This document shows, piece by piece, positions 1 to 8,605 of a DNA stretch of 64,000 nt. This stretch comes from Streptomyces hygroscopicus. GTDB taxonomy: Bacteria > Actinomycetota > Actinomycetes > Streptomycetales > Streptomycetaceae. The position numbers and the translations under genes are program-made. Position 1 is the first letter of the stretch. Every line of letters starts with the position of its first letter. The notes below the pieces were generated by a model, which ran no database searches, was not told the origin of the DNA, and was given only the letters and a program-made list of their open reading frames with translations. The stretch is from positions 9,796,001 through 9,860,000 of the forward strand of contig CP018627.1 of the NCBI GenBank assembly GCA_002021875.1, in the 5' to 3' direction.

Positions 1-2181
1 TTCGCGTACGGAGTTGGCCGCGCCGGAGAAACTCATGCCGATGACGAGCACCAGCAGAATGGTTCCGGACTCCTGGTTGTAGCGGAAACCGCTGTCCGGC
101 GGTGGCGGGACGAGTCCGTACTTCGCCGGAACCAGACAGCTCACTCCGCCCAGTACCGCCGGGAGGAGCAGCATCAGCGCCATGAAGCCCTTGTCGGAGG
201 CGATGACCGACAGATAGCGGCGGATCAGGGTCCACAACTGGGCGACCCAGTGGCGCCGTTTGGGCTGCAGGGCTCGCGCGGGCGGCTGCGCCGGAAGGGT
301 GCCCGGCTGCTGCGGCGGTACGGCCGAGCCGACCTCCGCGACACGCCGGGCGTACTGCGGGGAAGCCCGCCAGCGCCCGCCCCAGTCGTCGTCGCGATGG
401 TTCTCGAAGGCGGAGAAGACATCGGCCCAGCTCTCGTGGCCGAAAAACTCCAGGGCCTCGCCCGGGACGCCGAAGTAGGCCACGGAGCCGCCGGGCGCCA
501 TGACCAACACCCGGTCGCACAGGGCGAGTTCGGCGACTGAGTGGGTGACCACCAGCACGGTGCGGCCGTCGTCGGCGAGCCCCCGCAGCAACTTCATGAC
601 ATCGCGGTCCAGACCCGGATCCAGACCGGACGTGGGCTCGTCGAGGAAGAGCAGGGAGGGCTTGGTCAGCAGCTCCAGGGCGACGGACACCCGCTTGCGC
701 TGACCGCCGGAGAGCGAGGAGACCTTCTTGTCCCGGTGGACGTCGAGCTTCAGCTCCTGGAGCACCTCGTCGATACGGGCCTTGCGCTCGGCGGCCTTGG
801 TGTCACCGGGGAAGCGCAGCCTGGCGGCGTACTTCAGCGCGGTGTCGACGGTCAGCTCCTTGTGCAGGATGTCGTCCTGCGGAACGAGGCCGATACGGTG
901 GCGCAACTCGGCGAACTGGGTGTAGAGATCGCGGTGGTCGTAGAGGACATGGCCGCGGTCGGCGGGCCGGTAGCCGGTGAGTGCGCGCAGGAGGGTGGAC
1001 TTCCCGGAGCCCGACGGCCCGACCACCGCCACCAGCGACTTCTCCGGGACGCCGAAGGAGACGTCGTCCAGGATGGTCTTGCCGCGCCCGACGGTCACCG
1101 TCAGGTTCCGGGCGGCGAAGAAGACTTCACCGGTGTCGGCGAACTCCTCCAGCCGGTCCCCGGCGAGGCGGAAGGTGGAGTGGCCGACACCGACAATGTC
1201 GTGTGGACCGATGAGCTGGTGGCTCACCGGCTGCCCGTTGACAAAGGTGCCGTTGTGACTGCCGAGGTCGACGATCTCGAAGCGGCCACCGGGCAGGGGC
1301 CGGAACTCCGCGTGGTGGCGGGAGACATGCGGGCCCTCCACCACGAGTTCGTTGTCCTGCGCCCGGCCGATGCGCATCGGCCGCCCCTGGACGAGCCGGT
1401 GGACACCCGACGGGCTCCGGTCGATGAAGTGGGTCCCGGCGGCTCCGTGGGGCCCGTCCGCGTCGGTGGCGGCGGGCCGGTGCGGGTCTCCGGCGGCGGG
1501 CCGGTGCGGGTCCCGGGCGATGCTCGGGCCTGCCGTACGGGTCGGGGCCGCCGCTTGCCCCACTGAGGCTGCCGCGCCCGCCGGGGCTGCCGCGCCCGCC
1601 GGGGCTCCGGGAACCTCCGCCGCCCGGGGATGGGGCTCCACCGGGGGTGCACCGGCGGCTGCCGCCGTGCCCCAACCCGTATCGCCTCGCGCCCCGCGAG
1701 GCGCCTGGGGATGGGCCTCGGGACGTGGCTGGGGACGAGCTTCAGGACGGGGCTCGGGATGAGCCTGGGGACGGGGCTCGGGATGAGCCTGAGGGCGGGC
1801 CTCGCCCTGGGGTGCCGCCGCGCGGTCCTGCGCCACGGCAGGCGCCTGGTCGCCACTCACCGCCGCTGCCGCTGCCGCCGGCGCCGGCGCGGCCTCGGTG
1901 AAGTCCAGCCGCATGCCGCTGGAGAAGTTCCCCAGCCGGACGATCGAACCGTGGCCGATCTCGATCCGCTGGACACGGTGTCCGTCCGCGAACGTGCCAT
2001 TCGCGCTGCCGAGGTCCTCGATGACCCACGTCCCGCCCACGCAGCGGATCGTGACGTGCCGCCGGGAGACTCGGCGGTCGATGGTCGGGATGTCGGCCTG
2101 CTGATCGCGCCCCACGGTGTAGCTCCGGGACGCGTCCAGGGTCCAGGTGCGTCCATTGGCATGCAGTACAAGTTCCGGCAC
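1..2181 (-). CDS. FHA-FHA-ABC transporter fusion (ABCG-like ATPase plus ABC-2 membrane domain), C-terminus off window
   Basis: 727 codons are visible and the C-terminus lies beyond the left edge. Domain order: an FHA domain at residues 1-95 (GR at 24-25, SRRH at 39-42, NGT at 61-63); a low-complexity Pro/Arg/Glu/Ala linker to about 245; a second FHA domain near 250-345 with its own GR, SRHH and NGTF motifs; then an ABC ATPase with Walker A GPSGSGKST near 387, signature LSGGQRKR near 490 and Walker B LLFLDEPTSGLD near 507-518. A hydrophobic ABC-2-type membrane segment starts near 630. FHA domains bind phosphothreonine, so transport is probably tied to Ser/Thr kinase signalling (family knowledge; substrate unknown). 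I chose GTG 2181 because GGGG lies 5 nt upstream and homologues begin MPELVL. An in-frame ATG at 2307 would add 42 poorly structured residues. Confidence 0.85.
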   Translation of the reverse strand, partial: MPELVLHANGRTWTLDASRSYTVGRDQQADIPTIDRRVSRRHVTIRCVGGTWVIEDLGSANGTFADGHRVQRIEIGHGSIVRLGNFSSGMRLDFTEAAPAPAAAAAAVSGDQAPAVAQDRAAAPQGEARPQAHPEPRPQAHPEPRPEARPQPRPEAHPQAPRGARGDTGWGTAAAAGAPPVEPHPRAAEVPGAPAGAAAPAGAAASVGQAAAPTRTAGPSIARDPHRPAAGDPHRPAATDADGPHGAAGTHFIDRSPSGVHRLVQGRPMRIGRAQDNELVVEGPHVSRHHAEFRPLPGGRFEIVDLGSHNGTFVNGQPVSHQLIGPHDIVGVGHSTFRLAGDRLEEFADTGEVFFAARNLTVTVGRGKTILDDVSFGVPEKSLVAVVGPSGSGKSTLLRALTGYRPADRGHVLYDHRDLYTQFAELRHRIGLVPQDDILHKELTVDTALKYAARLRFPGDTKAAERKARIDEVLQELKLDVHRDKKVSSLSGGQRKRVSVALELLTKPSLLFLDEPTSGLDPGLDRDVMKLLRGLADDGRTVLVVTHSVAELALCDRVLVMAPGGSVAYFGVPGEALEFFGHESWADVFSAFENHRDDDWGGRWRASPQYARRVAEVGSAVPPQQPGTLPAQPPARALQPKRRHWVAQLWTLIRRYLSVIASDKGFMALMLLLPAVLGGVSCLVPAKYGLVPPPPDSGFRYNQESGTILLVLVIGMSFSGAANSVRE

Positions 2182-2617
2182 GTCTGCCCCAAGTCGGTCG
2201 TGTGCACCGAGGCCGTCTGCGTGAGGATAGTCGACGGCTCGGACGGGTCCTGCGGGTCCTGCGGTTCCGCCGTGTGCCCGGACTGCCCGGGAACCGGCGG
2301 GCGTCATACGGTCTGCGGCGCGAGGCGGCCGAAGTGTTCGTCGGGTGTCACGGCGGTGTGTCCTCGTGGGGTCGGTCAGTCGGTGTGCGGCCCGGACCGG
2401 GCACGCCGACGCGTACGGCCATAGCCGGTTTGGAAGAGGGCGCGGGGCATGCGGAGGTTGCGTGTCACGGCGCAGGGTCCAAACTTACCTTCCCGGCAGC
2501 GGTGGTTTCGCTGGGCGCAAGGTCGCGTCCGCTCCGGTCCAGGCCGGTGCGGACGCGGCGGGTTCGGCGATGTGCGGGCGGCCAGTGGCTTGTGCTGACG
2601 CGGACGGAGCCGGTGTC
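2182..2617. other. 436-bp stretch between the FHA-ABC gene and the serine hydrolase
   Basis: The right half lies just after the minus-strand serine hydrolase stop, and the left half is upstream of the FHA-ABC start. Codons 2182-2307 stay open in the FHA-ABC frame back to an ATG at 2307, so part may be coding. I see no convincing gene, RNA or strong terminator hairpin here. Confidence 0.5.
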
Positions 2618-3805
2618 TCAGCTTGCGCCCCCGTGGAGGCCCCCGGCGCACAGTGCGTGGTCGATGAGGGCGCTGGCCGCGTTCTCCTGGTCCAGGATGT
2701 GCTCCGGGGTGTCGCCGCGTGCCTCGGACATGGAGACCGCGGCGCTTCGCCTGCCGTCGTCGGTGACGCCGTTGAGGGTGATGTAGCCGCCGTCCCCGCC
2801 CTCGTGGCTCCAGTACGTGCCTCCGCAGCTCAGCGGGCGTTCGACCAGGCCGAGTCCGTATCGGCCGCCGGGCCAGAGCTGTTGGACCTCCTCGCTCATG
2901 GGGACGGTCCGCTTCATCTCGGCCAGTTGCCGCGTCGGCAGCAGGCGGCCCGCGAGCAGCGCGCGGAGGAAGCTGTTCTCGTCCCGTGTGGTCGTGACCC
3001 ACGAAAGGTTCTCGTGGTCCACCGGTATCTGGTCGGTGACGTCCACCCGGGAACCGGGGCCGAAGAGCTGGTAGGCCCTGGCGTGCGGCCGGGGGAGGGC
3101 GGGCGAGGCGCCCAGCCACCGGGTCTGGCCGAGGCCGAGCGGGCGCAGGACGCGGTCTTCGATCTCCTGGTGGGCAGGGTGACCGGTGGCCTTCTCGATG
3201 ACCATGTCGAGCAGGACGTAGCCGGTGTTGGAGTACGCCCAGCCCTCGCCGGGCGGGAAGTCCGGTGCGTGGGCCATGGCGCGGGCGACCAACTGCTCGG
3301 GGCCGTAGACGTCGTGGCGCTGCTGGTAGTACTCCTCCGGCGTGGTGTATCCGGGCAGGTCGTCGTGGATGCCGCTGGTGTGCTGGAGCAGTTGGCGGAT
3401 GGTGATCCGGCTGCCGTCGTTGCCGCTGCCCCGCACCACTCCCGGTAGCCAGTGGTCGACCGTGTCGTCCAGGGAGAGTCTGCCCTCGGCCTCCAGTTGG
3501 AGGACCACGGTGGCGACCAGCGTCTTGGACGTGCTGGCCATGCGGAAGTAGCCGTCGGAAGAGACCGGGCGGCCGGTGTTGAGGTCGGCGGTGCCGCTGG
3601 TGGCGACCGACTGCCGACCGTCCGGCGCGACCACGCGGGCCTGCACACCGCTGACACCGAGGGCGTGGATCGCCTCGGTGTCCTGGCGCAACCGCTCCGC
3701 AGGGGAGGGACCGGCGGGCTGGGCGACGGCGGTGGCCACCTCGGTGGCGAGCAGCGTAGCGACACCGAGTGCCAGGGCGAGGTGCTTTCGCAGAGTCGGA
3801 GGCAT
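2618..3805 (-). CDS. Secreted serine hydrolase, class C beta-lactamase / D-Ala-D-Ala carboxypeptidase family
   Basis: 395 residues. A Sec-type signal peptide covers about residues 1-29 (basic start, hydrophobic core, cut near AVAQ). The family triad is visible: SxxK as S91-T-S-K94 (nucleophile and base), YSN at 191-193, and an HEG variant of the third KTG/HxG box near 325-335 (SHEGGDGG). Length and motif spacing fit the serine beta-lactamase-like superfamily, which includes DD-peptidases and esterases; this sequence does not settle the substrate. It is divergent from the GH16 glucanase gene, with 313 bp between them. The start has no strong Shine-Dalgarno sequence. Role in peptidoglycan trimming is an inference from family and export. 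Confidence 0.85.
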   Translation of the reverse strand: MPPTLRKHLALALGVATLLATEVATAVAQPAGPSPAERLRQDTEAIHALGVSGVQARVVAPDGRQSVATSGTADLNTGRPVSSDGYFRMASTSKTLVATVVLQLEAEGRLSLDDTVDHWLPGVVRGSGNDGSRITIRQLLQHTSGIHDDLPGYTTPEEYYQQRHDVYGPEQLVARAMAHAPDFPPGEGWAYSNTGYVLLDMVIEKATGHPAHQEIEDRVLRPLGLGQTRWLGASPALPRPHARAYQLFGPGSRVDVTDQIPVDHENLSWVTTTRDENSFLRALLAGRLLPTRQLAEMKRTVPMSEEVQQLWPGGRYGLGLVERPLSCGGTYWSHEGGDGGYITLNGVTDDGRRSAAVSMSEARGDTPEHILDQENAASALIDHALCAGGLHGGAS

Positions 3806-3933
3806 GGCTGAACGCTAGATTCGCCCCCAGCGGCCCGCGATCCGGCGCACCCCAGGATCGGCATGGGGGATATCCCCCGCGGGCCGTCACCAGTCATGCG
3901 GCCGTCCTCCACGGCGGTTTCTGTCCATAAATA

Positions 3934-3945
3934 TGGTCCATACCA
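3934..3945 (+). promoter_or_regulatory. Chitin-regulon (DasR dre-like) operator upstream of GH16
   Basis: TGGTCCATACCA matches the inverted-repeat core TGGTCTAGACCA of Streptomyces chitinase promoters and DasR sites at 10 of 12 positions. It ends 5 bp before a TTGACA -35 box. The rest of the 313-bp gap at 3806-4118 holds only this promoter and leader. The consensus is recalled from family knowledge, not computed here. Confidence 0.5.
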
Positions 3946-3950
3946 AGCCC

Positions 3951-3979
3951 TTGACAGGATTTTCCTTCACTTCTTAAAT
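3951..3979 (+). promoter_or_regulatory. Vegetative-type promoter for the GH16-lectin-GH18 cluster
   Basis: TTGACA at 3951-3956, a 17-bp spacer and TTAAAT at 3974-3979 form a sigma70/HrdB-like promoter in an unusually AT-rich patch. It leaves a leader of roughly 130 nt before the GH16 ATG. Confidence 0.5.
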
Positions 3980-4118
3980 CACGTAGTGAACTAAGTACCT
4001 CTCGGATCGCTCATCGCACCCCGGTCGGCGCCGTAACCACTTGGTTCCACCTGTTGGTTTCACATGCGCCTCATGTCTCTCCGTACCTGTCATGCACATG
4101 TTTCTGGAAGGGAGAGTC

Positions 4119-5396
4119 ATGGACTCCCCGCGCTTACCCCGGCGACTGCTGCTCTCCGTCGTCTCGTTCCTCGCCCTCGCGTCCCTGTCCACTGGACTGG
4201 CGCAGGGCGCGCCCGCCTCCGCGGCGCATTCCGCCGCGCCACCGGCCGTGGCCGCCGAGGCCGCCGCCGTCACCTTCTCCGACGAGTTCGACGGGCCCGC
4301 GGGCTCCGCCGTCGACGGTGGCAAGTGGCAGATCGAGACGGGCGACAACGTCAACAACCATGAGCGGCAGTACTACACGGCGGGCAACCGCAACGCCGCC
4401 CTCGACGGGCAGGGCCATCTGGCCATCACCGCCCGCCGCGAGAATCCGGGCAACTACCAGTGCTGGTACGGAAGCTGCGAGTACACCTCCGCCCGGCTGA
4501 ACACGTCGGGCAAGTTCACCACCACCTACGGCCGGGTGGAAGCCCGGATGAAGATTCCGCGCGGGCAGGGCATGTGGCCGGCGTTCTGGATGCTGGGCAA
4601 TGACATCGGACAGGTCGGCTGGCCCAATTCGGGTGAGATCGACATCATGGAGAACGTGGGCTTCGAGCCGTCCACGGTCCACGGCACCCTCCACGGCCCC
4701 GGCTACTCGGGGTCCGGCGGCATCGGCGCCGGGTACTCCCTGCCCGGTGGCCAGGCGTTCGCCGACGCGTTCCACACCTTCGCCGTGGACTGGAGCCCCA
4801 ACGCGATCACCTGGTCCGTCGACGGCACCGTGTATCAGCGGCGCACCCCGGCCGACCTCGGTGGCCGGCAGTGGGCGTTCAACAAGCCCTTCTTCGTGAT
4901 CCTCAACCTCGCGGTCGGCGGCTACTGGCCCGGAGACCCCAACGGCAGCACGGTCTTCCCCCAGCAACTCCTCGTCGACTACGTCCGGGTCAGCACCGAC
5001 AGCGGACAGCCGGGCGGCGGTGCCATCACCGGTGTCGGTGGCAAGTGCGTGGACGTGGCGGGCGCCAACAGCGCGAACGGCACACCCATCCAGCTCTACG
5101 ACTGCAATGGATCCGCCGCGCAGCAGTGGACCGTTGGTGGCGATGGCACGATCCGTGCGCTGGGGAAGTGCCTGGACGTCGCGTCGGGTGGTACGGCCGA
5201 CGGCAGTCCGGTCCAGCTCTACGACTGCAATGGCAGCGCGGCTCAGCAATGGGCCGTTCCCGCGGCCCGCGACATCGTCAACCCACAGGCCAACAAGTGC
5301 CTGGATGCCGCCGGTGGCGGTTCGGCCAACGGCACCCGGCTGCAGCTATGGACCTGCACCGGCGCCGCCAACCAGAAGTGGACGGTGACCAGATGA
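4119..5396 (+). CDS. Secreted GH16 endo-beta-1,3-glucanase with C-terminal CBM13 lectin domain
   Basis: 425 residues starting at ATG 4119, which follows a strong GGAAGGGAG ribosome site; upstream in-frame ATGs overlap that site and were rejected. The order is signal peptide (about 1-40, with an AQGAPASA-type cut region), GH16 jelly-roll domain, then a ricin-B/CBM13 trefoil near 303-425. The catalytic ExDxxE motif is E173-I-D175-I-M-E178, giving nucleophile and acid/base for retaining hydrolysis of laminarin-like glucans. The lectin has three GKCxDxA / QxW repeats. Its stop overlaps the next start (ATGA). The CBM13 DNA is nearly identical to copies 491 and 982 bp downstream. The protein probably acts outside the cell on fungal wall glucan together with the chitinase. 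Confidence 0.93.
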   Translation: MDSPRLPRRLLLSVVSFLALASLSTGLAQGAPASAAHSAAPPAVAAEAAAVTFSDEFDGPAGSAVDGGKWQIETGDNVNNHERQYYTAGNRNAALDGQGHLAITARRENPGNYQCWYGSCEYTSARLNTSGKFTTTYGRVEARMKIPRGQGMWPAFWMLGNDIGQVGWPNSGEIDIMENVGFEPSTVHGTLHGPGYSGSGGIGAGYSLPGGQAFADAFHTFAVDWSPNAITWSVDGTVYQRRTPADLGGRQWAFNKPFFVILNLAVGGYWPGDPNGSTVFPQQLLVDYVRVSTDSGQPGGGAITGVGGKCVDVAGANSANGTPIQLYDCNGSAAQQWTVGGDGTIRALGKCLDVASGGTADGSPVQLYDCNGSAAQQWAVPAARDIVNPQANKCLDAAGGGSANGTRLQLWTCTGAANQKWTVTR

Positions 5397-6367
5397 ACAT
5401 GAGACTCCTGCGCAGACCCGCGGTGCGCGGCATGCTGGGCGCCGCTGCCGTCGCCGCCCTCCTCACCGGCCTGACCAGCGTTCCCGCGAGTGGTGCCGCG
5501 GCGGCCACCGGACAGATCACCGGTGTCGGCGGCAAGTGTGTGGACGTGGCGGGCGCCAACAGCGCGAACGGCACACCCATCCAGCTCTACGACTGCAATG
5601 GATCCGCCGCGCAGCAGTGGACCGTTGGTGGCGATGGCACGATCCGTGCGCTGGGGAAGTGCCTGGACGTGGCGTCGGGTGGTACGGCCGACGGCAGTCT
5701 GGTCCAGCTCTACGACTGCAATGGCAGCGCGGCTCAGCAGTGGTCCCTCCCGGCGGCGCGCGACATCGTCAACCCACAGGCCAACAAGTGCCTGGATGCT
5801 GCCGGTGGCGGTTCGGCCAACGGCACCCGGCTGCAGCTATGGACCTGCACCGGCGCCGCCAACCAGAAGTGGACGGTGACCAGATGAACATGAGACTCCT
5901 GCGCAGACCCGCGGTGCGCGGCATGCTGGGCGCCGCTGCCGTCGCCGCCCTCCTCACCGGCCTGACCAGCGTTCCCGCGAGTGGTGCCGCGGCGGCCACC
6001 GGACAGATCACCGGTGTCGGCGGCAAGTGTGTGGACGTGGCGGGCGCCAACAGCGCGAACGGCACACCCATCCAGCTCTACGACTGCAACGGGTCCGCCG
6101 CGCAGCAGTGGACCGTTGGTGGCGATGGCACGATCCGTGCGCTGGGGAAGTGCCTGGACGTGGCGTCGGGTGGTACGGCCGACGGCAGTCTGGTCCAGCT
6201 CTACGACTGCAATGGCAGCGCGGCCCAGCAGTGGTCCCTCCCGGCGGCGCGCGACATCGTCAACCCACAGGCCAACAAGTGCCTGGATGCTGCCGGTGGC
6301 GGTTCGGCCAACGGCACCCGGCTGCAGCTATGGACCTGCACCGGCGCCGCCAACCAGAAGTGGACGG
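5025..6367 (+). repeat. 491-bp tandem repeat, 2.7 copies (CBM13 plus signal peptide)
   Basis: Copy 1 is 5025-5515, copy 2 is 5516-6006 and copy 3 (partial) is 6007 to about 6367. Each unit reads CBM13 end, stop/start overlap, signal peptide. The copies differ at only about a dozen sites. Copy 2 shares most variants with copy 3 but a few with copy 1 (for example AATGGATCC in copies 1 and 2, AACGGGTCC in copy 3), so it looks like a recombination hybrid. Confidence 0.9.
5393..5887 (+). CDS. Stand-alone secreted CBM13 (ricin-B type) lectin
   Basis: 164 residues: a signal peptide MNMRLLRRPAVRG... of about 41 residues with an Ala-rich cut region, then one complete CBM13 beta-trefoil with three GKCxDxA / QxW subdomains, and nothing else. 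There is no catalytic domain. The start (ATG 5393, alternative ATG 5399) overlaps the GH16 stop by the ATGA arrangement, and its own stop overlaps the next start the same way, so translation is probably coupled; no good ribosome site is visible. The signal peptide matches that of the downstream GH18 protein, and the C-terminal WTVTR ending matches GH16. The gene is therefore best explained as a product of unequal crossing over between the two flanking CBM13 segments. Whether it is functional or a by-product is unknown. Confidence 0.8.
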   Translation: MNMRLLRRPAVRGMLGAAAVAALLTGLTSVPASGAAAATGQITGVGGKCVDVAGANSANGTPIQLYDCNGSAAQQWTVGGDGTIRALGKCLDVASGGTADGSLVQLYDCNGSAAQQWSLPAARDIVNPQANKCLDAAGGGSANGTRLQLWTCTGAANQKWTVTR

Positions 6368-7272
6368 CGCCGGACGGTGGCAGCACTCCGCCGACCGGGC
6401 CGGGAGCCATGGCCGTGGCCCCGTACCTCTACAACGGCTGGGGCAGCCCGCCGAGCCCCACCACCGTGATGAACGCGACCGGCGTCAAGTGGTTCACGCT
6501 CGCCTTCGTGCTCAGCAACGGCTACTGCAACCCGCAGTGGGACGGTGGCCGTCCGCTCACCGGCGGCGTCGACCAGCAGACCATCAACACCGTGCGGTCC
6601 GCCGGTGGCGATGTCATCCCGTCCTTCGGCGGCTGGAGCGGCAACAAGCTGGAGAGCTCGTGCGGCAGCGCGGGCGAGCTGGCCGCCGCGTATCAGAAGG
6701 TCATCAACGCCTACGGTCTCAAGGCGATCGACATCGACATCGAGGCCGCCGCGTACGACAGCCCGACCGTCCAGCAGCGCACGGTCGACGCGCTCAAGAC
6801 GGTCAAGGCCAACAACCCCGGCATCAAGGTGTACGTCACCTTCGGCACCGGCCAGAACGGCCCGGACAACAGCCTGATCAGCAAGGCCGCCGCCGCAGGT
6901 CTGACCGTGGACAGCTGGACCATCATGCCGTTCAACTTCGGGGGCGCCGGCCAGAACATGGGCCAGCTCACCCTCCGCGCCGCCGAGGGGCTCAAGAACA
7001 CGGTCAAGAGCGCCTACGGGTACACGGACGACCAGGCGTACCGGCACACCGGCATCTCCTCGATGAACGGCATCACCGACAACGGCGAGACCGTGACCGT
7101 GAGCGACTTCCGCACCATCTTGGGCTACGCCCAGCAGCGGCACCTCGCGCGGCTGACCTTCTGGTCGGTCAACCGTGACCGGCCCTGCACCGGTGGCGGA
7201 GCGGACACCTGCTCGGGCGTCTCCCAGCAGCCGTGGGACTTCACCCGCGTCTTCGCCCAGTACGCCGGCTGA
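5884..7272 (+). CDS. Secreted chitinase, CBM13-GH18
   Basis: 462 residues: signal peptide (about 1-41), CBM13 trefoil (to about 160), a short Gly/Pro/Thr linker, and a GH18 TIM barrel beginning VAPYLYNGWG. The GH18 active-site strand reads KAIDIDIE with catalytic acid E287. The DxDxE core is kept, but the first Asp of DxxDxDxE is Lys, as also in the paralogue at 22908-23939. The C-terminal WSVNRDRPC is shared with that paralogue as well. The start is ATG 5884, overlapping the lectin stop. Chitin is the expected substrate, with processing together with the upstream GH16. Two hairpins follow the stop. Confidence 0.92.
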   Translation: MNMRLLRRPAVRGMLGAAAVAALLTGLTSVPASGAAAATGQITGVGGKCVDVAGANSANGTPIQLYDCNGSAAQQWTVGGDGTIRALGKCLDVASGGTADGSLVQLYDCNGSAAQQWSLPAARDIVNPQANKCLDAAGGGSANGTRLQLWTCTGAANQKWTAPDGGSTPPTGPGAMAVAPYLYNGWGSPPSPTTVMNATGVKWFTLAFVLSNGYCNPQWDGGRPLTGGVDQQTINTVRSAGGDVIPSFGGWSGNKLESSCGSAGELAAAYQKVINAYGLKAIDIDIEAAAYDSPTVQQRTVDALKTVKANNPGIKVYVTFGTGQNGPDNSLISKAAAAGLTVDSWTIMPFNFGGAGQNMGQLTLRAAEGLKNTVKSAYGYTDDQAYRHTGISSMNGITDNGETVTVSDFRTILGYAQQRHLARLTFWSVNRDRPCTGGGADTCSGVSQQPWDFTRVFAQYAG

Positions 7273-7287
7273 TCCAATTCAGGACAC

Positions 7288-7352
7288 CCGTTTCCTATAG
7301 GAAGCGGCGGGACGAGATCCGGCACCCGATCCACAGAGGTGCCGGATCTCGT
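7288..7352 (+). terminator. Tandem hairpins after the GH18 gene
   Basis: The first hairpin is CCGTTTCC / GGAAGCGG at 7288-7307, whose core TTCCTATAGGAA is a perfect palindrome. The second is a perfect 15-bp inverted repeat, 7312-7326 against 7338-7352 (arm ACGAGATCCGGCACC), with an 11-nt loop and a short T-containing tail. The second is a convincing terminator for the glycanase cluster. Confidence 0.75.
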
Positions 7353-7401
7353 GTTTGTCAGGGGTCTTGACGGGGCGGCTCGGCTGGCACACCATCGCGG
7401 C

Positions 7402-7419
7402 ATCAATTTCCTATTTGAT
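7402..7419 (+). promoter_or_regulatory. Possible operator before the sugar ABC operon
   Basis: ATCAA-N8-TTGAT is an inverted repeat just upstream of the ribosome site. Its centre TTTCCTAT repeats the 8-mer at 7291-7298. AT-rich sequence is unusual for this DNA. It could be the site of the GntR protein encoded at the end of the operon, but the evidence is weak. Confidence 0.25.
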
Positions 7420-7435
7420 TCGTGGGGGTGCGGAG

Positions 7436-8527
7436 GTGGGTCTCCGGACTGGATCTGTACTGCCGGGAGTGGTGGCCGTCGCGGTGCTGACCGCGGGTTC
7501 GGCGGCTTGCACGCTCAAGAACTCGGGTGAGCCGACGGGCGGGCAGGGCCCCGCGTCCGCGCGGGCGGGCGGCGGCTCGGCCGTGCTCGCGGACGGGTCG
7601 GCCACCAAGGTCGCGCTCGTGCCCGGCGGCGCTCACCCCTACTTCCAGCCCTGGAAGTCCGCGGGCGCCGAGGCGAAGAAGACGTACCGGCTCGGGGGCG
7701 TGACGTTCGACGAGACGGCGGAGTGGGACCAGCAGAAGCAGAACAATCTGCTGTCCACGCTCGCCGCGCGCGGCTACAACGCGTTCGGTGTCTTCGGGGT
7801 CTCGCCCACCGACATCAACACCACGTTCGCGGACCTGAAGTCGCAGGGCCTCGCCGTGGCCTCACTCGGCTCCTGCCCGGCGGGCAGGAACGAGGCCGAC
7901 TTCTGCCTCTCCACGGACGTCGAACTCGCCGCGTACAAGGCGGCCAAGGCCGCCATCGACGCGATGGGCGGCAAGGGCACCATCGTCCATCTGACGGGCA
8001 ACAACGTGGACGCCAACACCCAACTGCGCATCAAGGGCGTCGCCAGGGCCGTGAAGGAGTCGGGCGGCAAGGCGAAACTGCTGCAGACCGTCACCGACAT
8101 CGACAAGGACCTGCAGACCGCGCAGAAGGCCGTGTCCGACCTGCTCACGGCCAAGGGCAAGCAGATCCAGGGCATCGTCTCCACCGCCTACAACCCGGCC
8201 GTCGCCGCCGCCGACGCCGTCAGGAGCTCCGGTTCGCGGGCGAAGGTCGTCGCCATCGACGACGACGCCAAGATCCTCAGCTCGATCAAGGAGGGCACGG
8301 TCACCGCCACCGTCGTACAGAACCCGGTGGGACAGGCGAAGGTCGGGGCGTGGGCGCTCGCGCTGCTGCAGTCGAAGCAGTGCGCCATGCGTACGCCCGG
8401 TCAGTCCGTCGACTCCGGCTCGTTCGTCGTCACCAAGGAGAACGTCACGACCTACGACCGGGCCCGGAAGGCGAAGACCGACCGGCTGAAGAAGCAGTTC
8501 GCCGACGACGTCCTCGCGTGCGGCTGA
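7436..8527 (+). CDS. Sugar ABC transporter substrate-binding lipoprotein (periplasmic-binding protein type I fold)
   Basis: 363 residues from GTG 7436, chosen because GGGGG lies 7 nt upstream and it gives a proper lipoprotein signal: a hydrophobic core and lipobox AGSAAC with lipidated C25. The mature part follows the RbsB-like binding-protein pattern, with a VALVPGGAHPYFQPW opening, a central DDDAKI hinge region and a C-terminal VVQNPVGQAKVGAWA. It delivers ligand to the two permeases and the ATPase that follow. The dehydratase gene between it and the permeases suggests a sugar acid or related sugar as ligand (inference). The 163-bp upstream gap has an AT-rich patch with ATCAA-N8-TTGAT at 7402-7419. 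Confidence 0.88.
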   Translation: MGLRTGSVLPGVVAVAVLTAGSAACTLKNSGEPTGGQGPASARAGGGSAVLADGSATKVALVPGGAHPYFQPWKSAGAEAKKTYRLGGVTFDETAEWDQQKQNNLLSTLAARGYNAFGVFGVSPTDINTTFADLKSQGLAVASLGSCPAGRNEADFCLSTDVELAAYKAAKAAIDAMGGKGTIVHLTGNNVDANTQLRIKGVARAVKESGGKAKLLQTVTDIDKDLQTAQKAVSDLLTAKGKQIQGIVSTAYNPAVAAADAVRSSGSRAKVVAIDDDAKILSSIKEGTVTATVVQNPVGQAKVGAWALALLQSKQCAMRTPGQSVDSGSFVVTKENVTTYDRARKAKTDRLKKQFADDVLACG

Positions 8528-8605
8528 CCCCGCCGCGCCCGCGCCACCGAAGCCATCCCCGCTCTACCGAAGCCATCCCGCTCTACAGAAAACGGGCCTC
8601 ACGAG

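Noticed and set aside
541..1566. Long plus-strand open frame opposite the FHA-ABC gene
   Set aside because: It is antisense; the minus strand has clear FHA, Walker and signature motifs, while this frame has low-complexity sequence with no family pattern.
5025..6367. CRISPR or satellite-like array
   Set aside because: The repeat is 491 bp and protein-coding, with no spacers.
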